Below are positions 1 to 8,216 of a stretch of 64,000 bases of DNA, in pieces. The stretch's first letter is position 1. Every line of letters starts with the position of its first letter. Both the position numbers and the translations under genes were made by a program. Location of the stretch: contig OMVW01000007.1 of assembly GCA_900314595.1 (NCBI GenBank), forward strand, positions 1-64,000. The letters run 5' to 3'. This DNA is from an uncultured Dialister sp. (lineage in GTDB: Bacteria; Bacillota; Negativicutes; Veillonellales; Dialisteraceae). A model generated the notes under the pieces. It was given only the letters and a program-made list of their open reading frames with translations, searched no databases and was not told the DNA's origin.

Positions 1-398
1 CATTACTGTTTACAGCTTGCGCTCCGCTACACTCGGCGACAAATACCTGTAACTGGACTTTCACCAGCTAGAATCGTGCCATGCCCGGCACACTAAAAAC
101 TTGTGCCGCGGGAGCGGCACACCTTCCCGATCGCCCCGATTGCCCCGACCACCCCGATCACTCCGGATATGATCATTTGTCCCGGGTACCTTTCGCTAGT
201 CAGCCTCACTTGTGCCCTGGAGCGATAGTACGCCCCCTGCCCTCTTTGCTCGCCGCCCCCTGACCAGAGGAGCAGGTGAAATTCGGCGCGTACGGATACT
301 TCAACACTGCCTGTGCAGAATCCCCATCATACTCGTGCCGCGAAAGCGGCACACCATCCCGACCACCCCGATCACCCCGACCGCCCCGATTTAAAAGT
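1..398. repeat. Gene-free stretch with two word-array/hairpin elements and an ERIC-like repeat
   Basis: No credible gene. At 95-172 and 308-391 lie two inverted copies of the dispersed element: 9-bp words of the type TCGGGGTGR, the AAGGTG junction, and a GTGCCGC/GCGGCAC hairpin (103-120 and 335-352). The second also keeps the CCTGTGCAGAATCCCC tail. Between them, 221-280 matches the reverse complement of 7838-7908, an ERIC-like palindrome. Confidence 0.7.
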
Positions 399-425
399 TT
401 GACATCCTGCAGTTTCCCCTATAAT
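399..425 (+). promoter_or_regulatory. Putative sigma-A promoter of the MFS gene
   Basis: TTGACA at 399-404 and TATAAT at 420-425 with a short 15-bp spacer (TAATAT two bases on gives 17). It lies 67 bp before the ATG at 492. Confidence 0.55.
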
Positions 426-491
426 ATAAAACAGTTAATTCTCCATATTCTGTGATACAATAAACGTATTACCGTAAGAAAGGAGGCTGCT

Positions 492-1661
492 ATGACCGAT
501 AAACTCTGGACCAGGGAATTCGTGGGCATGGGGATGGCCAATTTCTTTTATTTCATTTCCCACTGGATCCTCGTGGCAGCTCTTCCGATTTTTATAATGG
601 ATGACCTTGGAAAAAGCCAGGTGGAAGCGGGCATGGCCCTCACTTTTTTCCAGTTCGGCACCACCTGCTGCCGTCCCTTTGCGGGGCGGATGATCGATGG
701 TATGCACAAACAGCATGTCCTTTCCGGCGCATCTTTCATCCTTTTCCTCATTATGGTGGGCTTTGGTTTTGCGAAAAGCCTGGAAATGGTATGGGGTCTC
801 CGCTTCATTCATGGCATTATTTTTGCTCTGGGGACCACTTCGGCGGCCACCCTGGCTTCCTTGATTCTTCCTCTTTCCCGGAAAGGGGAAGGCATCGGCT
901 ATTTCGCAGTGACTGCCAATCTGGCCATGGTCATCGGGCCATTGGTGGGTCTTCTCATCCTGAATCATCTGGGAAAATCCTGCCTTCTGATTTTCCTTGC
1001 GCTGCTGGCCCTTTCGGCTGTTTTCTCGGGAAACAGCAAAAAACTCCCCGAATCCGTGGTCAGACCGTCGGGAAAAATGAAAAAGGGTTTCCATATTTCT
1101 GATTTTATTGAACGGAAAGCACTCCCTTCCGTCATTTTGGGAGGACTCGTCTTCTTTGCCTATGGGGGAGTCCTGACTTTCGTCCCCATGTATGCCAGAA
1201 GTCTGGGAATGGGCGGACTTTCCAGCCTTTTCTTCATGACCTTTGCAGTGGTCATCGTATTGACAAGGCCTCTAGTAGGGTACCTCTATGACCATCATGG
1301 ACCGGATGCGGTTATTTACCCGGGACTTGTCCTCTTCTCCCTGGGCCTCGTCCTCTTTTCCCTGTGGAATGGACCGGTGCTGCTTGCCATATCTTCTGCC
1401 CTTCTGGGCATCGGCTTCGGCGCCCTTTCGCCAAGCCTCCAGACCCTGGCCGTCCAGTGCGCGCCTCCCTCCCGGGCAGGCGTGGCCACGTCCACCTATT
1501 TCTGGTCCCAGGATATTTCCATAGGCCTTGCAGGAGCCGTCCTGGGCCTTGCGGTGAACATCCTGGGCTACTCCCTCATGTATCTCTGCATCTGCCTTCC
1601 GGCGGGAATCATTGCTTTGATTTATTATTTCCGGTGGAGGAGAAATAGCGGCAGGAAATAA
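492..1661 (+). CDS. MFS-family transporter
   Basis: A 389-residue protein made almost entirely of hydrophobic segments, consistent with the 12-helix major facilitator fold in the inner membrane. The loop after helix 2 carries the MFS motif A variant RPFAGRMIDG (residues 61-70), and the second half repeats it as TRPLVGYLYD near residue 257, the usual two-domain pseudo-symmetry. AGGAGG at 481-486 sets the ATG start. It appears monocistronic, with a hairpin terminator just downstream. The substrate cannot be told from sequence; drug or metabolite export is typical for this subgroup. Confidence 0.85.
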   Translation: MTDKLWTREFVGMGMANFFYFISHWILVAALPIFIMDDLGKSQVEAGMALTFFQFGTTCCRPFAGRMIDGMHKQHVLSGASFILFLIMVGFGFAKSLEMVWGLRFIHGIIFALGTTSAATLASLILPLSRKGEGIGYFAVTANLAMVIGPLVGLLILNHLGKSCLLIFLALLALSAVFSGNSKKLPESVVRPSGKMKKGFHISDFIERKALPSVILGGLVFFAYGGVLTFVPMYARSLGMGGLSSLFFMTFAVVIVLTRPLVGYLYDHHGPDAVIYPGLVLFSLGLVLFSLWNGPVLLAISSALLGIGFGALSPSLQTLAVQCAPPSRAGVATSTYFWSQDISIGLAGAVLGLAVNILGYSLMYLCICLPAGIIALIYYFRWRRNSGRK

Positions 1662-1685
1662 AAGCGATAAGTGGTAGTGAAGGCA

Positions 1686-1712
1686 GGCGCCCAAATCATA
1701 AGGCGCCTTTTT
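1686..1712 (+). terminator. Rho-independent terminator of the MFS gene
   Basis: GGCGCC stem (1686-1691) pairs with GGCGCC (1702-1707) followed by TTTTT. It is preceded by a short GTGGTA/GTGAAGG heptad run, the local form of the word-array element. Confidence 0.75.
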
Positions 1713-1733
1713 ATATGGAAAAATGAAATTGGT

Positions 1734-1844
1734 CATGACAAAAAGTGGTAAAATGACCGTTTTTTCGTCATGAAAATTGAAAAAACAGGGTTTTCGCCTG
1801 TACTGATGACGAAAAAACGGTAAAGTGACCACTTTTCCGTCATG
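1734..1844. repeat. 111-bp imperfect inverted repeat (cruciform/MITE-like)
   Basis: Arms of 38-39 bp at 1734-1771 and 1806-1844 are near-complementary (both carry CATGAC..AAAAGTGGT and CCGTTTTTTCGTCAT). The loop holds a smaller hairpin, ACAGG/CCTGT at 1785-1801. No ORF. Possible miniature inverted-repeat element or very stable RNA hairpin. Confidence 0.7.
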
Positions 1845-1906
1845 AGCATATCCGGGAATCATTGGGATATAAGGGCTGCGCCTTCACTGCGAACTGATAC
1901 CTCAAA

Positions 1907-1938
1907 TAAAAAAAGACCGCCTCATTTCTGAAGCGGTC
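1907..1938 (-). terminator. Terminator of the Tat-exported HD gene
   Basis: On the minus strand GACCGC (1938 side) pairs with GCGGTC and runs into seven T. A heptad array of TTCGTTA words (about 1955-1975) lies between the gene and this hairpin. Confidence 0.75.
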
Positions 1939-2018
1939 CTTTGGCTTGCGTCGAATAACGAATAACGAAGAACGATTATCGATAGTTCATGTCGAAAATG
2001 TTCATAAAGGTAAGCACC

Positions 2019-3167
2019 TTATTTCAATATAACCTGATGTACCAGTGCTTTGATCTGCTGCATGCCGTCTGCGAAGGAAGAAAGGTGGTTGATGTACATG
2101 AAGGAGACCTGGGAGCCTACATAGTTTCTGAACTTATTGAAAGTGGGTTCATCGGTAATATTGTAGTCGGATGCGGCTATTTCCTTCAGGATAGCGATGG
2201 ATTTGCCGGAGGCCGGGCTGGTCAGTACCCAGTCATGGTCGCCCAGATGGACGATGTAGCCTTCCTGCTTGTGAGGAGCCGGGAGTCCTTCACCGTCTTT
2301 TGTGAGGGCTCCGTATTTCACAGGGTCAATGCCTGCGATGATGCCGGCTGCCTTGATCCAGCCGACTACCGGCGCTTCTTCTTTCGGGTTGGACGGTGCG
2401 CCGTGAGCGCAGGCCTGGGCTACCACTTCTGCTGCCGGAAGGCCGCGGGTCATGGATTCAGCGATGGAGAAGACGTGATGAGCGCCCTGGCCGGCAAGGG
2501 TGAATTCCTTGAGGGATGCGCCATTTGCCTGCCACTGGAAGACGAAAGGTTTCTGGTTGTCGTGAAGTGCCTGGCCGGCGAGAGCGATATCATAGTCTAC
2601 GTCATAACCGAAAACTTTCGTGTAGGTATCGCAGAGGCCCAGGGTGATATGCATGTTGGAGCATACATGGGTGGAAAGTCCGCCGGGGTAAGGATGATGG
2701 CTCATGTAGCCGGAGCCCGGAGCGGTCATGGTTGGCTGGCTCTTTGCCGGAAGTTTCGGGAAAAGGGTTTCAGCGGTAATCTTTGCGGGATCCACGAGAC
2801 CTTTTTCAAGAAGCTTGTTGTAGGTGCGGGTGACGGCAGCAGAGGACGTGTAGTTGGACATGAACCGGGGCTGAGGGTCGTTGTAAATGTCCAGGACGGC
2901 AGACCGGAGGGAGCTGTCCTTGATTTTATTGACTAAAGAAAGGAGGTCTTTGTAGGAACCATTGACGAGGGGAGAAGCCTTGGCAGAGCCGATGGCATCG
3001 GGCAGGTCCTTGACCGCAATCGGTTTAATTTCCAGGCGGTGGGCTGTTTCTTCAGCGGCAGAAGCCTGGAAGGGGAAATGGAAAAGCATGGCGCCTGCAG
3101 CGGTTCCTGCGGCCAGTTTCAGGAATGTTCTTCTGGAAATAGGTTCCTTCATCATTGATTCACTCAT
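2019..3167 (-). CDS. Tat-exported HD-domain phosphohydrolase-like protein
   Basis: A 382-residue protein whose N-terminus is a twin-arginine signal: SRRTFLKLAAG (residues 11-21), a hydrophobic stretch and an Ala-rich cleavage region near residue 36. The mature part shows an HD-type metal site: HHPYPGG (157-163), H167, HD (202-203) and HH (230-231), in the order seen in HD phosphohydrolases. I chose the ATG at 3167 because GGAGG precedes it by 5 bases and the Tat signal then sits at the N-terminus; the reading frame is open upstream to 3368. It is divergent from tatA-tatC, so it is probably a main client of that translocase, folded with its metals before export. Substrate unknown; hydrolase activity is inferred from the motif order. 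Confidence 0.75.
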   Translation of the reverse strand: MSESMMKEPISRRTFLKLAAGTAAGAMLFHFPFQASAAEETAHRLEIKPIAVKDLPDAIGSAKASPLVNGSYKDLLSLVNKIKDSSLRSAVLDIYNDPQPRFMSNYTSSAAVTRTYNKLLEKGLVDPAKITAETLFPKLPAKSQPTMTAPGSGYMSHHPYPGGLSTHVCSNMHITLGLCDTYTKVFGYDVDYDIALAGQALHDNQKPFVFQWQANGASLKEFTLAGQGAHHVFSIAESMTRGLPAAEVVAQACAHGAPSNPKEEAPVVGWIKAAGIIAGIDPVKYGALTKDGEGLPAPHKQEGYIVHLGDHDWVLTSPASGKSIAILKEIAASDYNITDEPTFNKFRNYVGSQVSFMYINHLSSFADGMQQIKALVHQVILK

Positions 3168-3366
3168 GGTATCCTCCAAAATAAAGACTGGTGGTGAATG
3201 GCCTGTGGAAATAGAGTCAGTGGTACCCTTTTCACCGGGATTCACCTTTCTATGGAACCGCATGAGAAAAGGCTCAGGGGAAGTTCCATAGGAGTGATTC
3301 ATCTTCTTGGAATGCTTTTCCCATGCGGATAATTCCAGTGTAGGAAGGATGGGAAAAAATAAAAGC

Positions 3367-3424
3367 AAAATTCTGCAAAATTTAGGGAAAATCAGTCAAA
3401 TTTCCGTAAATTTGCAGAATTTTT
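3367..3424. promoter_or_regulatory. 17-bp dyad in the divergent Tat intergenic region
   Basis: AAATTCTGCAAAATTT at 3367-3383 is mirrored by AAATTTGCAGAATTT at 3408-3424. It lies between the two divergent genes and could be an operator shared by the Tat substrate and tatA, or a hairpin in the leader. No further evidence. Confidence 0.45.
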
Positions 3425-3523
3425 CCATTTCTGACAAAAATGGAAATAAAATTTGACAGAAAGGAAATAAAGCTGTCGTATGCTGTAAATAATATTTCCA
3501 TCGTTTACTCAAGGAGGTACATT

Positions 3524-3730
3524 ATGTTTGGCATCGGCATTCCTGAATTACTTCTCATCCTCGTTATCGGTCTCATCGTATTCGGACCGGGCAAACTTCC
3601 GGAAATCGGCAAAGCTCTGGGAAAGAGCATGCATGAATTCAAGGACGCAGTGAATACGGATGAAACAAAAACGGTTACGGTTGTAAAAGAAGTGCAGGTT
3701 CCGGCAGCGCCCTCAGGTGAGAAAAAATGA
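3524..3730 (+). CDS. tatA: Sec-independent translocase subunit TatA
   Basis: A 68-residue protein with an N-terminal membrane helix, then the hinge [16 protein letters not shown] and an amphipathic helix, which is the TatA/TatE signature. It polymerises around TatC to form the protein-conducting element for folded proteins. AGGAGG at 3512-3517 fixes the ATG at 3524, although the frame is open from 3440. The stop overlaps the tatC start (ATGA). No TatB is present, as in minimal Firmicute TatAC systems. Confidence 0.9.
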   Translation: MFGIGIPELLLILVIGLIVFGPGKLPEIGKALGKSMHEFKDAVNTDETKTVTVVKEVQVPAAPSGEKK

Positions 3731-4437
3731 TTGCCGCTGAATCGGCAGGGGAAATGCCCCTTACCGGTCATCTTTCCGAACTCCGGCAGCGGATCATTTC
3801 CTCTCTCATCGCCATCGGTCTGGGGACGGCTGTTTCCCTTTTCTTTATAGAAGAACTCATCGCCTTCCTCACGGCTCCGGCGGGCCATCTCTATTTCTCA
3901 AGGCCTGCGGAAGTTTTCATCATTTATATGAAAACAGCCGTCATCGCAGGATTCATCCTGGCATCGCCGGTCGTTTTCTACGAATTCTGGCGATTCATCC
4001 TTCCCGCCCTGACGGACCGGGAAAAATCCTGGACCTGCATCTTCGTCCCCCTTTCCGTGGGACTCTTCCTGGGAGGCATCTGCTTTTCCTACTTCTTCGT
4101 CATGCCGAGGAGCCTTCACTTCCTCATCGGCTTTGGGGGAGAAAGCTTCACGCCCCTTCTTTCCATGGAAAATTACCTGGAATTCGTGCTCCTCATGATC
4201 ATTCCCTTCGGCATCGTTTTCAACCTGCCTCTCGTCATGATTGCTTTGTCCCGGGCAGGCCTCGTCCATGCGAAAACTTTGAAGAAAGTGCGGAAATTTG
4301 TGATCCTCGCCTCTTTTGTGATTGCAGCCGTCATTACGCCCACCCCGGATATTTTGACCCAGTCCCTTCTGGCACTGCCCTGTATCCTGCTGTATGAAGT
4401 GAGTCTGCGGGTGATATCTTTGTGGGACAGGAATTAG
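3727..4437 (+). CDS. tatC: Sec-independent translocase subunit TatC
   Basis: A 236-residue polytopic membrane protein with about six helices. The cytoplasmic N-terminus carries HLSELRQR (residues 15-22), the conserved region that binds the twin-arginine motif. It overlaps tatA by 4 bp, so the two are co-translated. With the divergent Tat-signal protein this makes a self-contained transporter plus client locus. Confidence 0.92.
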   Translation: MIAAESAGEMPLTGHLSELRQRIISSLIAIGLGTAVSLFFIEELIAFLTAPAGHLYFSRPAEVFIIYMKTAVIAGFILASPVVFYEFWRFILPALTDREKSWTCIFVPLSVGLFLGGICFSYFFVMPRSLHFLIGFGGESFTPLLSMENYLEFVLLMIIPFGIVFNLPLVMIALSRAGLVHAKTLKKVRKFVILASFVIAAVITPTPDILTQSLLALPCILLYEVSLRVISLWDRN

Positions 4438-4760
4438 TCTGTACGGGACTTTTAACTGAAAAGGAAACTTCAGTATGAAATACTATTGAATCGGGATTCT
4501 CGGGATTGTCGGGAATCCCGGGAATCTCAGGAAGGTGTGCCGCTGATGCGGCACATTTTTTTATGGGGAATTTGTACAGGCGCGGAAAAATCCTCCTTCC
4601 CTGATCAGGGGCGCAGGGTGAGTTTGTGCCAACATTTTTAGGGCCGGCGTAGAACAACCCCTCAGCCTCGGTTCGCTCGGCAGCTCCCCAGGCTCGGGGA
4701 GCTGGTGAACGATAGTGATACTGATAAGTGGAGGCTTACCTGCTTAGAGATAATTTCAAT
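4438..4760. repeat. Word-array/hairpin element after tatC plus ERIC-like repeat
   Basis: 4487-4590 is a plus-strand element: nonamer words TCGGGATTC/TCGGGAATC, junction AGGAAGGTG, hairpin GTGCCGCTGATGCGGCAC with a T-run (probable tatC terminator), then the ATGGGGAATTTGTACAGG tail. 4643-4710 is an ERIC-like palindrome (CAGCTCCCCAGG..CGGGGAGCTGG) matching 48770-48832 in reverse. No gene. Confidence 0.7.
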
Positions 4761-4797
4761 AAAAAAGAGCCCGCATTCATACTGCGGGCCCATTTTA
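4761..4797 (-). terminator. Terminator of the metB-patB operon
   Basis: GCCCGC (4769-4774) and GCGGGC (4784-4789) form the stem, with a T-run on the minus strand. A heptad array of GTTAGTT/GTTAGCC words (4805-4835) separates it from the patB stop. Confidence 0.75.
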
Positions 4798-4828
4798 ATT
4801 GGAAAAACTAACGGCTAACTGCTAACAA

Positions 4829-6010
4829 CTAACAACTCCCCTCCAATCCTTCTTTCAGCTGCTTTAAACCCTGTGCCAGTGTCACTCTCGGGCAGGCGAG
4901 GTTGAAGCGGAGGTACCCTTCTCCTTCTTTTCCGAAGACATAGCCCATATCGAGCCAGAGATGGCAGTCGTAGAGGATTTTGTGTTCCAGTTCAACATTC
5001 GAAAGTCCGTAAGCCGAGGCGTCTACCCAGGTGAGGTAGGTGCCTTCGGGTTCGATGAGTTTGAGCTTTGGAAGGTTTGTTTTCAGGTATTCCCGGAAGA
5101 AATCGAGATTTCCGCGGATGTATTCTTTCACCAGCGTCAGCCATTCGGCCCCTTCTTCGTAGGCGGCCCGGCAGGCGGCAAGGCCCATGACGTTCAGCTG
5201 GTCGTAGCCGAAGGCGTCAAGCTCTGCCTGAAATTTTGCGCGGATCTCCGGATTGGGGATGAGGATATTGGAATTCTGGAGGCCTGCGATGTTGAAGGTC
5301 TTGGAAGGAGCGGTGCAGATGATGGCATTTTGGGCCGCTTCTTCGGAAACGGTGCCGAAGGCGGTGTGGGGATGGCCGGGGTAGGTGAAATCTTCGTGAA
5401 TTTCATCGGCAATGATTTTCACATGGTGTCTCACACAGATTTCCGCATATTTCGAAAGTTCCTCTCTCGTCCATACGCGGCCCACAGGATTGTGGGGGCT
5501 GCAGAGGATGGCCAGTTTGACATTGTTTTCGATGATTTTATTTTCCAGATCTTCAAAATCCAGTTCATAATGACCATCCTTGAGGACCAGTGGAGAGTTG
5601 ATGAGCTTTCTGTCGTTTTTAATAATTGCATTAAGGAAAGGGTAGTATACCGGCTGGTTGATGAGGACTCCCTCTCCTTCTTTCGTGAGGGCTTTGACGG
5701 CCAGATTGATGGCAGGAACTACCCCGGGGGTCTTGATGAGCCATTCCGGCTGAATGTCCCAGTGGAAATATTTCCTCTGCCAGGCGGCGAGGGCTTTGAA
5801 ATAGCCAACGCCTGACTCGGAGTAGCCGAAAATCCCGTGAGCCACCCGTTTCTGAAGGGCATCGATAATGGGCTCTGCCACTCGGAAATCCATATCGGCC
5901 ACCCAGAAGGGGAGCACGTCCGCCGGTTTTCCGCGCTGCAGGGCAAAATCATATTTCAAGCAGCCGCTTCCGCGCCTGTCGATGATGGTATCCAGATCAG
6001 ATAATTTCAT
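4829..6010 (-). CDS. patB: MalY/PatB-type cystathionine beta-lyase (C-S lyase)
   Basis: A 393-residue fold-type I PLP aminotransferase-like enzyme. FWVADMDF near the N-terminus is typical of the MalY/PatB branch; IADEIHEDF (about residue 200) gives the cofactor-binding Asp and TAPSKTFNIAGLQ (Lys about 236) the Schiff-base lysine. These enzymes cleave cystathionine or cysteine to a thiol, pyruvate and ammonia in methionine synthesis or cysteine breakdown. It starts 10 bp after the metB-like gene and shares its T-box, which supports a role in methionine/cysteine metabolism. The gene symbol is by family, not proven orthology. Confidence 0.85.
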   Translation of the reverse strand: MKLSDLDTIIDRRGSGCLKYDFALQRGKPADVLPFWVADMDFRVAEPIIDALQKRVAHGIFGYSESGVGYFKALAAWQRKYFHWDIQPEWLIKTPGVVPAINLAVKALTKEGEGVLINQPVYYPFLNAIIKNDRKLINSPLVLKDGHYELDFEDLENKIIENNVKLAILCSPHNPVGRVWTREELSKYAEICVRHHVKIIADEIHEDFTYPGHPHTAFGTVSEEAAQNAIICTAPSKTFNIAGLQNSNILIPNPEIRAKFQAELDAFGYDQLNVMGLAACRAAYEEGAEWLTLVKEYIRGNLDFFREYLKTNLPKLKLIEPEGTYLTWVDASAYGLSNVELEHKILYDCHLWLDMGYVFGKEGEGYLRFNLACPRVTLAQGLKQLKEGLEGSC

Positions 6011-6020
6011 AAGTCCTCCT

Positions 6021-7151
6021 TTAGTCCAGGGCCTGTTTCAAATCAGCGATCAGATCTTCTGCTCCTTCGATGCCTACGGAAAGGCGGAGGAGGCATTCCG
6101 TGATGCCCCGGGACTGCCTTTCTTCTTCGGTCAAATCGCAGTGGGTCTGGGTGGCCGGATAGGTGATGAGGCTTTCTACGCCGCCCAGAGATTCGGCAAA
6201 GCGGATGAGCTTGACCGATTTCAGCACTTTGAGGGCCGTCTCATGGGAATCGGTGTAGAAGGAAAGCATAGCGCCGGCCCCGCGGGACTGTTTGAAGTGG
6301 ACGTCCTTATTTTCAAAATTTTTCAATCCCGGATAGAGGACTTTCGTCACTTTCGGATGATTTTCGAGAAATTCGGCGATAGCCCCGGCATTTTTCTGGG
6401 CTGCTTCCATGCGGAGGGCCAGGGTCTTGATCCCGCGGGTCACGAGCCATGCGTCCCAGGGGGCGAGGCACCCGCCGACGGTCTTGTAAAGGAAACGGAC
6501 TTTTTCAGCGATTTCTTTATCCTTACAGACTACAAAGCCGGCCAGGGTATCGTTGTGTCCTGCCAGATACTTCGTCCCGCTGTGGAGGACGATATCTGCC
6601 CCGAAATCGATGGGATTGCAGAAATAAGGGCTCATGAACGTATTGTCTGCGATGAGAAGGCAGCCGTGGGCGTGGGCAAGTTCGGCTATTTTCTGAATAT
6701 CCGTCACCTGCATCATGGGGTTCGTCGGAGTTTCAATGTAGACGGCCTTCACCGTTTCATCGAAAGCTTTTTCCACTTCTTCCGGGTGAGAGGTATTGAC
6801 GTATTTAAATTTCAGCCCGTTTTTTTCGTTGATGAAACGGAAGAGGCGGATGGATCCGCCGTAGAGGTCGTCAGAGGAAAGAATCGTATCTCCCGGTTTG
6901 AAAAGTTCCATGACCATGGAAATAGCGGCCATGCCGGAAGAATAGCTGGTACAGTCACAGCCGTGCTCAAGGGCCGCTACCACCTTCTCCGTGCATTCGC
7001 GGGTCGGATTCTGGACCCGTGTGTAATCATAGCCCGTAGAACTCCCCAGCTCCGGATGGCCGAAAGTAGCGCTCTGAAAAATCGGTACGGAAATGCAGCC
7101 CGTCGGGTCTTTCCAGTCGCTTCCATGAATGCAGATTGTTTTAATGTCCAT
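6021..7151 (-). CDS. metB: Trans-sulfuration PLP enzyme (cystathionine gamma-synthase/lyase family)
   Basis: A 376-residue Cys/Met-metabolism PLP enzyme. YDYTRVQNPT near the N-terminus, SYSSGMAAI, and LHSGTKYLAGH (Schiff-base Lys near residue 192) are diagnostic of the family, which includes MetB, MetC, MccB and MetY. The ATG at 7151 has GGAGG just upstream; the ORF is open 81 bp further but without a ribosome site. Next to a C-S lyase and under a T-box, a cystathionine gamma-synthase or gamma-lyase role is likely; sequence alone does not separate the two. Confidence 0.8.
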   Translation of the reverse strand: MDIKTICIHGSDWKDPTGCISVPIFQSATFGHPELGSSTGYDYTRVQNPTRECTEKVVAALEHGCDCTSYSSGMAAISMVMELFKPGDTILSSDDLYGGSIRLFRFINEKNGLKFKYVNTSHPEEVEKAFDETVKAVYIETPTNPMMQVTDIQKIAELAHAHGCLLIADNTFMSPYFCNPIDFGADIVLHSGTKYLAGHNDTLAGFVVCKDKEIAEKVRFLYKTVGGCLAPWDAWLVTRGIKTLALRMEAAQKNAGAIAEFLENHPKVTKVLYPGLKNFENKDVHFKQSRGAGAMLSFYTDSHETALKVLKSVKLIRFAESLGGVESLITYPATQTHCDLTEEERQSRGITECLLRLSVGIEGAEDLIADLKQALD

Positions 7152-7255
7152 AATAGCCTCCAATGTTTTATCAAAATAGAAATCAAAGAACAGGGGACAA
7201 GGGTGGTGGGAGGTGAAATTGGAAAGTTTCACTTTTCCGGATTACCTTTATCGTC

Positions 7256-7325
7256 ATCGTGATCCGTGACCCGTGGTCCGTGGTCCGTGATGGTGCGGCG
7301 CATCAGTAGAAGGCGCCGCTTTTAG
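7256..7325 (+). repeat. Heptad-array/hairpin element inside the metB leader
   Basis: CGTGGTC-type heptads (7256-7290) lead into the hairpin GCGGCGC (7295-7301) / GCGCCGC (7313-7319) with TTTT on the plus strand. It sits between the T-box terminator and the metB start, opposed to metB. Confidence 0.6.
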
Positions 7326-7410
7326 TAGTTTGCCGGAAATCTGACTTATTTCACAATCCTGCTTTTAAACCCCTGCTGTCAGCTGCTTTAGCAGCCTTTG
7401 TTTCTGAAAT

Positions 7411-7671
7411 AAAAAAATCGCCTCTCTATTGAGAGACGATTATTACCGTGTTACCACTCTGCTTCTTCCTGATGTCACCATCAGGAACTCTTGAGGTACG
7501 CCGGAAAATTTCCTTGATACCCTGCTGCTGTATCGGGCAGTCCCGGCGGGCTTCATGATTCGGTCCGACTGGCTCCAGGTCCATCTTCAGCTCCTTCGCT
7601 CGTACTGCTTTCACCCGACGCAGCTCTCTGGGACTTGCTCCGATGCTTACTCTTCCTGTCATTGCCTCTGT
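7411..7671 (-). promoter_or_regulatory. T-box riboswitch, probably methionine-specific
   Basis: On the minus strand, a stem I region with AGAGAG and GGGTGAAAGC, a small CCTGATGGTGACATCAGG hairpin (7468-7486), the T-box sequence AGAGTGGTAACACGG (7446-7460) and a terminator (7411-7440, GTCTCTC/GAGAGGC then seven T) occur in canonical order. TGGT (7453-7456) would pair with a tRNA with A73. The likely specifier is AUG at 7582-7584, after GAAG, which would mean tRNA-Met. Uncharged tRNA should switch on the metB-patB operon. The T-box call is firm; the amino acid is inferred. Confidence 0.88.
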
Positions 7672-7719
7672 TGAATTATGAATATGGTAGCATGGGGATT
7701 TTTAATTGTCAAGACGGTG

Positions 7720-7908
7720 GATGGAAAAGACGGATTTCGGATTTGGGATTTCGGATTTCGGGGAGGTATCGGCGCTGAGGCGCCGATAAGTATTTATGGG
7801 GAATGTGCACAGGCGAGTTTGAAAAGCCCGCACAAGTCGAAACTCACCTGCCCCTCTGGTCAGGAGGGCAGCGAGCGAAGCGGGCAGGGGGCGTTCTACC
7901 ACTGCAAG
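7720..7908. repeat. Word-array/hairpin element and ERIC-like repeat
   Basis: 7722-7818: heptads GGATTTC/GGATTTG, a GGCGC-stem hairpin (ATCGGCGCTGAGGCGCCGAT) and the TATTTATGGGGAATGTGC tail. 7838-7908: palindromic repeat matching 221-280 in reverse orientation. No gene here. Confidence 0.65.
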
Positions 7909-7926
7909 GCACAAAAGAGGTTGTTT

Positions 7927-8091
7927 AACGATACACAAATTGCAGTTTTTTCATTTTGTGTATCGTTTCGGCTTTTTCGAAAATAAGATAAAAATACTGC
8001 CTGCAATTTGCATGTTAAAAAGTTATCAGTTATCAGTTCACAGTGATCAGTGAAAGAGGCCCGCATCAAATTTGGATGGCGGGCCTTTTTT
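7927..8091 (+). ncRNA. Candidate small RNA: 13-bp hairpin followed by heptads and terminator
   Basis: AACGATACACAAA (7927-7939) and TTTGTGTATCGTT (7955-7967) are perfectly complementary. 60 bp on, an AGTTATC heptad array (8020-8056) leads to a strong terminator: AGGCCCGC (8057-8064), GCGGGCCT (8079-8086) and TTTTT. No plus-strand protein gene lies upstream that could use this terminator, so a short untranslated transcript, or the remains of a lost gene, is possible. Confidence 0.35.
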
Positions 8092-8121
8092 ATACATGAT
8101 TTAACTAAAATATAGTGTATA

Positions 8122-8216
8122 TAAAAAGGCCGCCTTTTTATTTTCATGCGGCCTCCATAACTGAGAACTGATAACTAATAACTGATAACTCTCCACTAAC
8201 AACTAACGACTAAAAA
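8122..8216 (-). terminator. Terminator and heptad array of the CpXC gene
   Basis: AGGCCGC (8127-8133) pairs with GCGGCCT (8148-8154), with a T-run on the minus strand. Heptads of AGTTATC/GTTAGTT type fill 8155-8216, from just after the stop codon to the hairpin. Confidence 0.75.

Noticed and set aside
435..1094. 219-residue minus-strand ORF
   Set aside because: Lies opposite the MFS gene, whose protein has clear membrane helices and motifs; the opposite translation is His/Lys-rich noise without a ribosome site.
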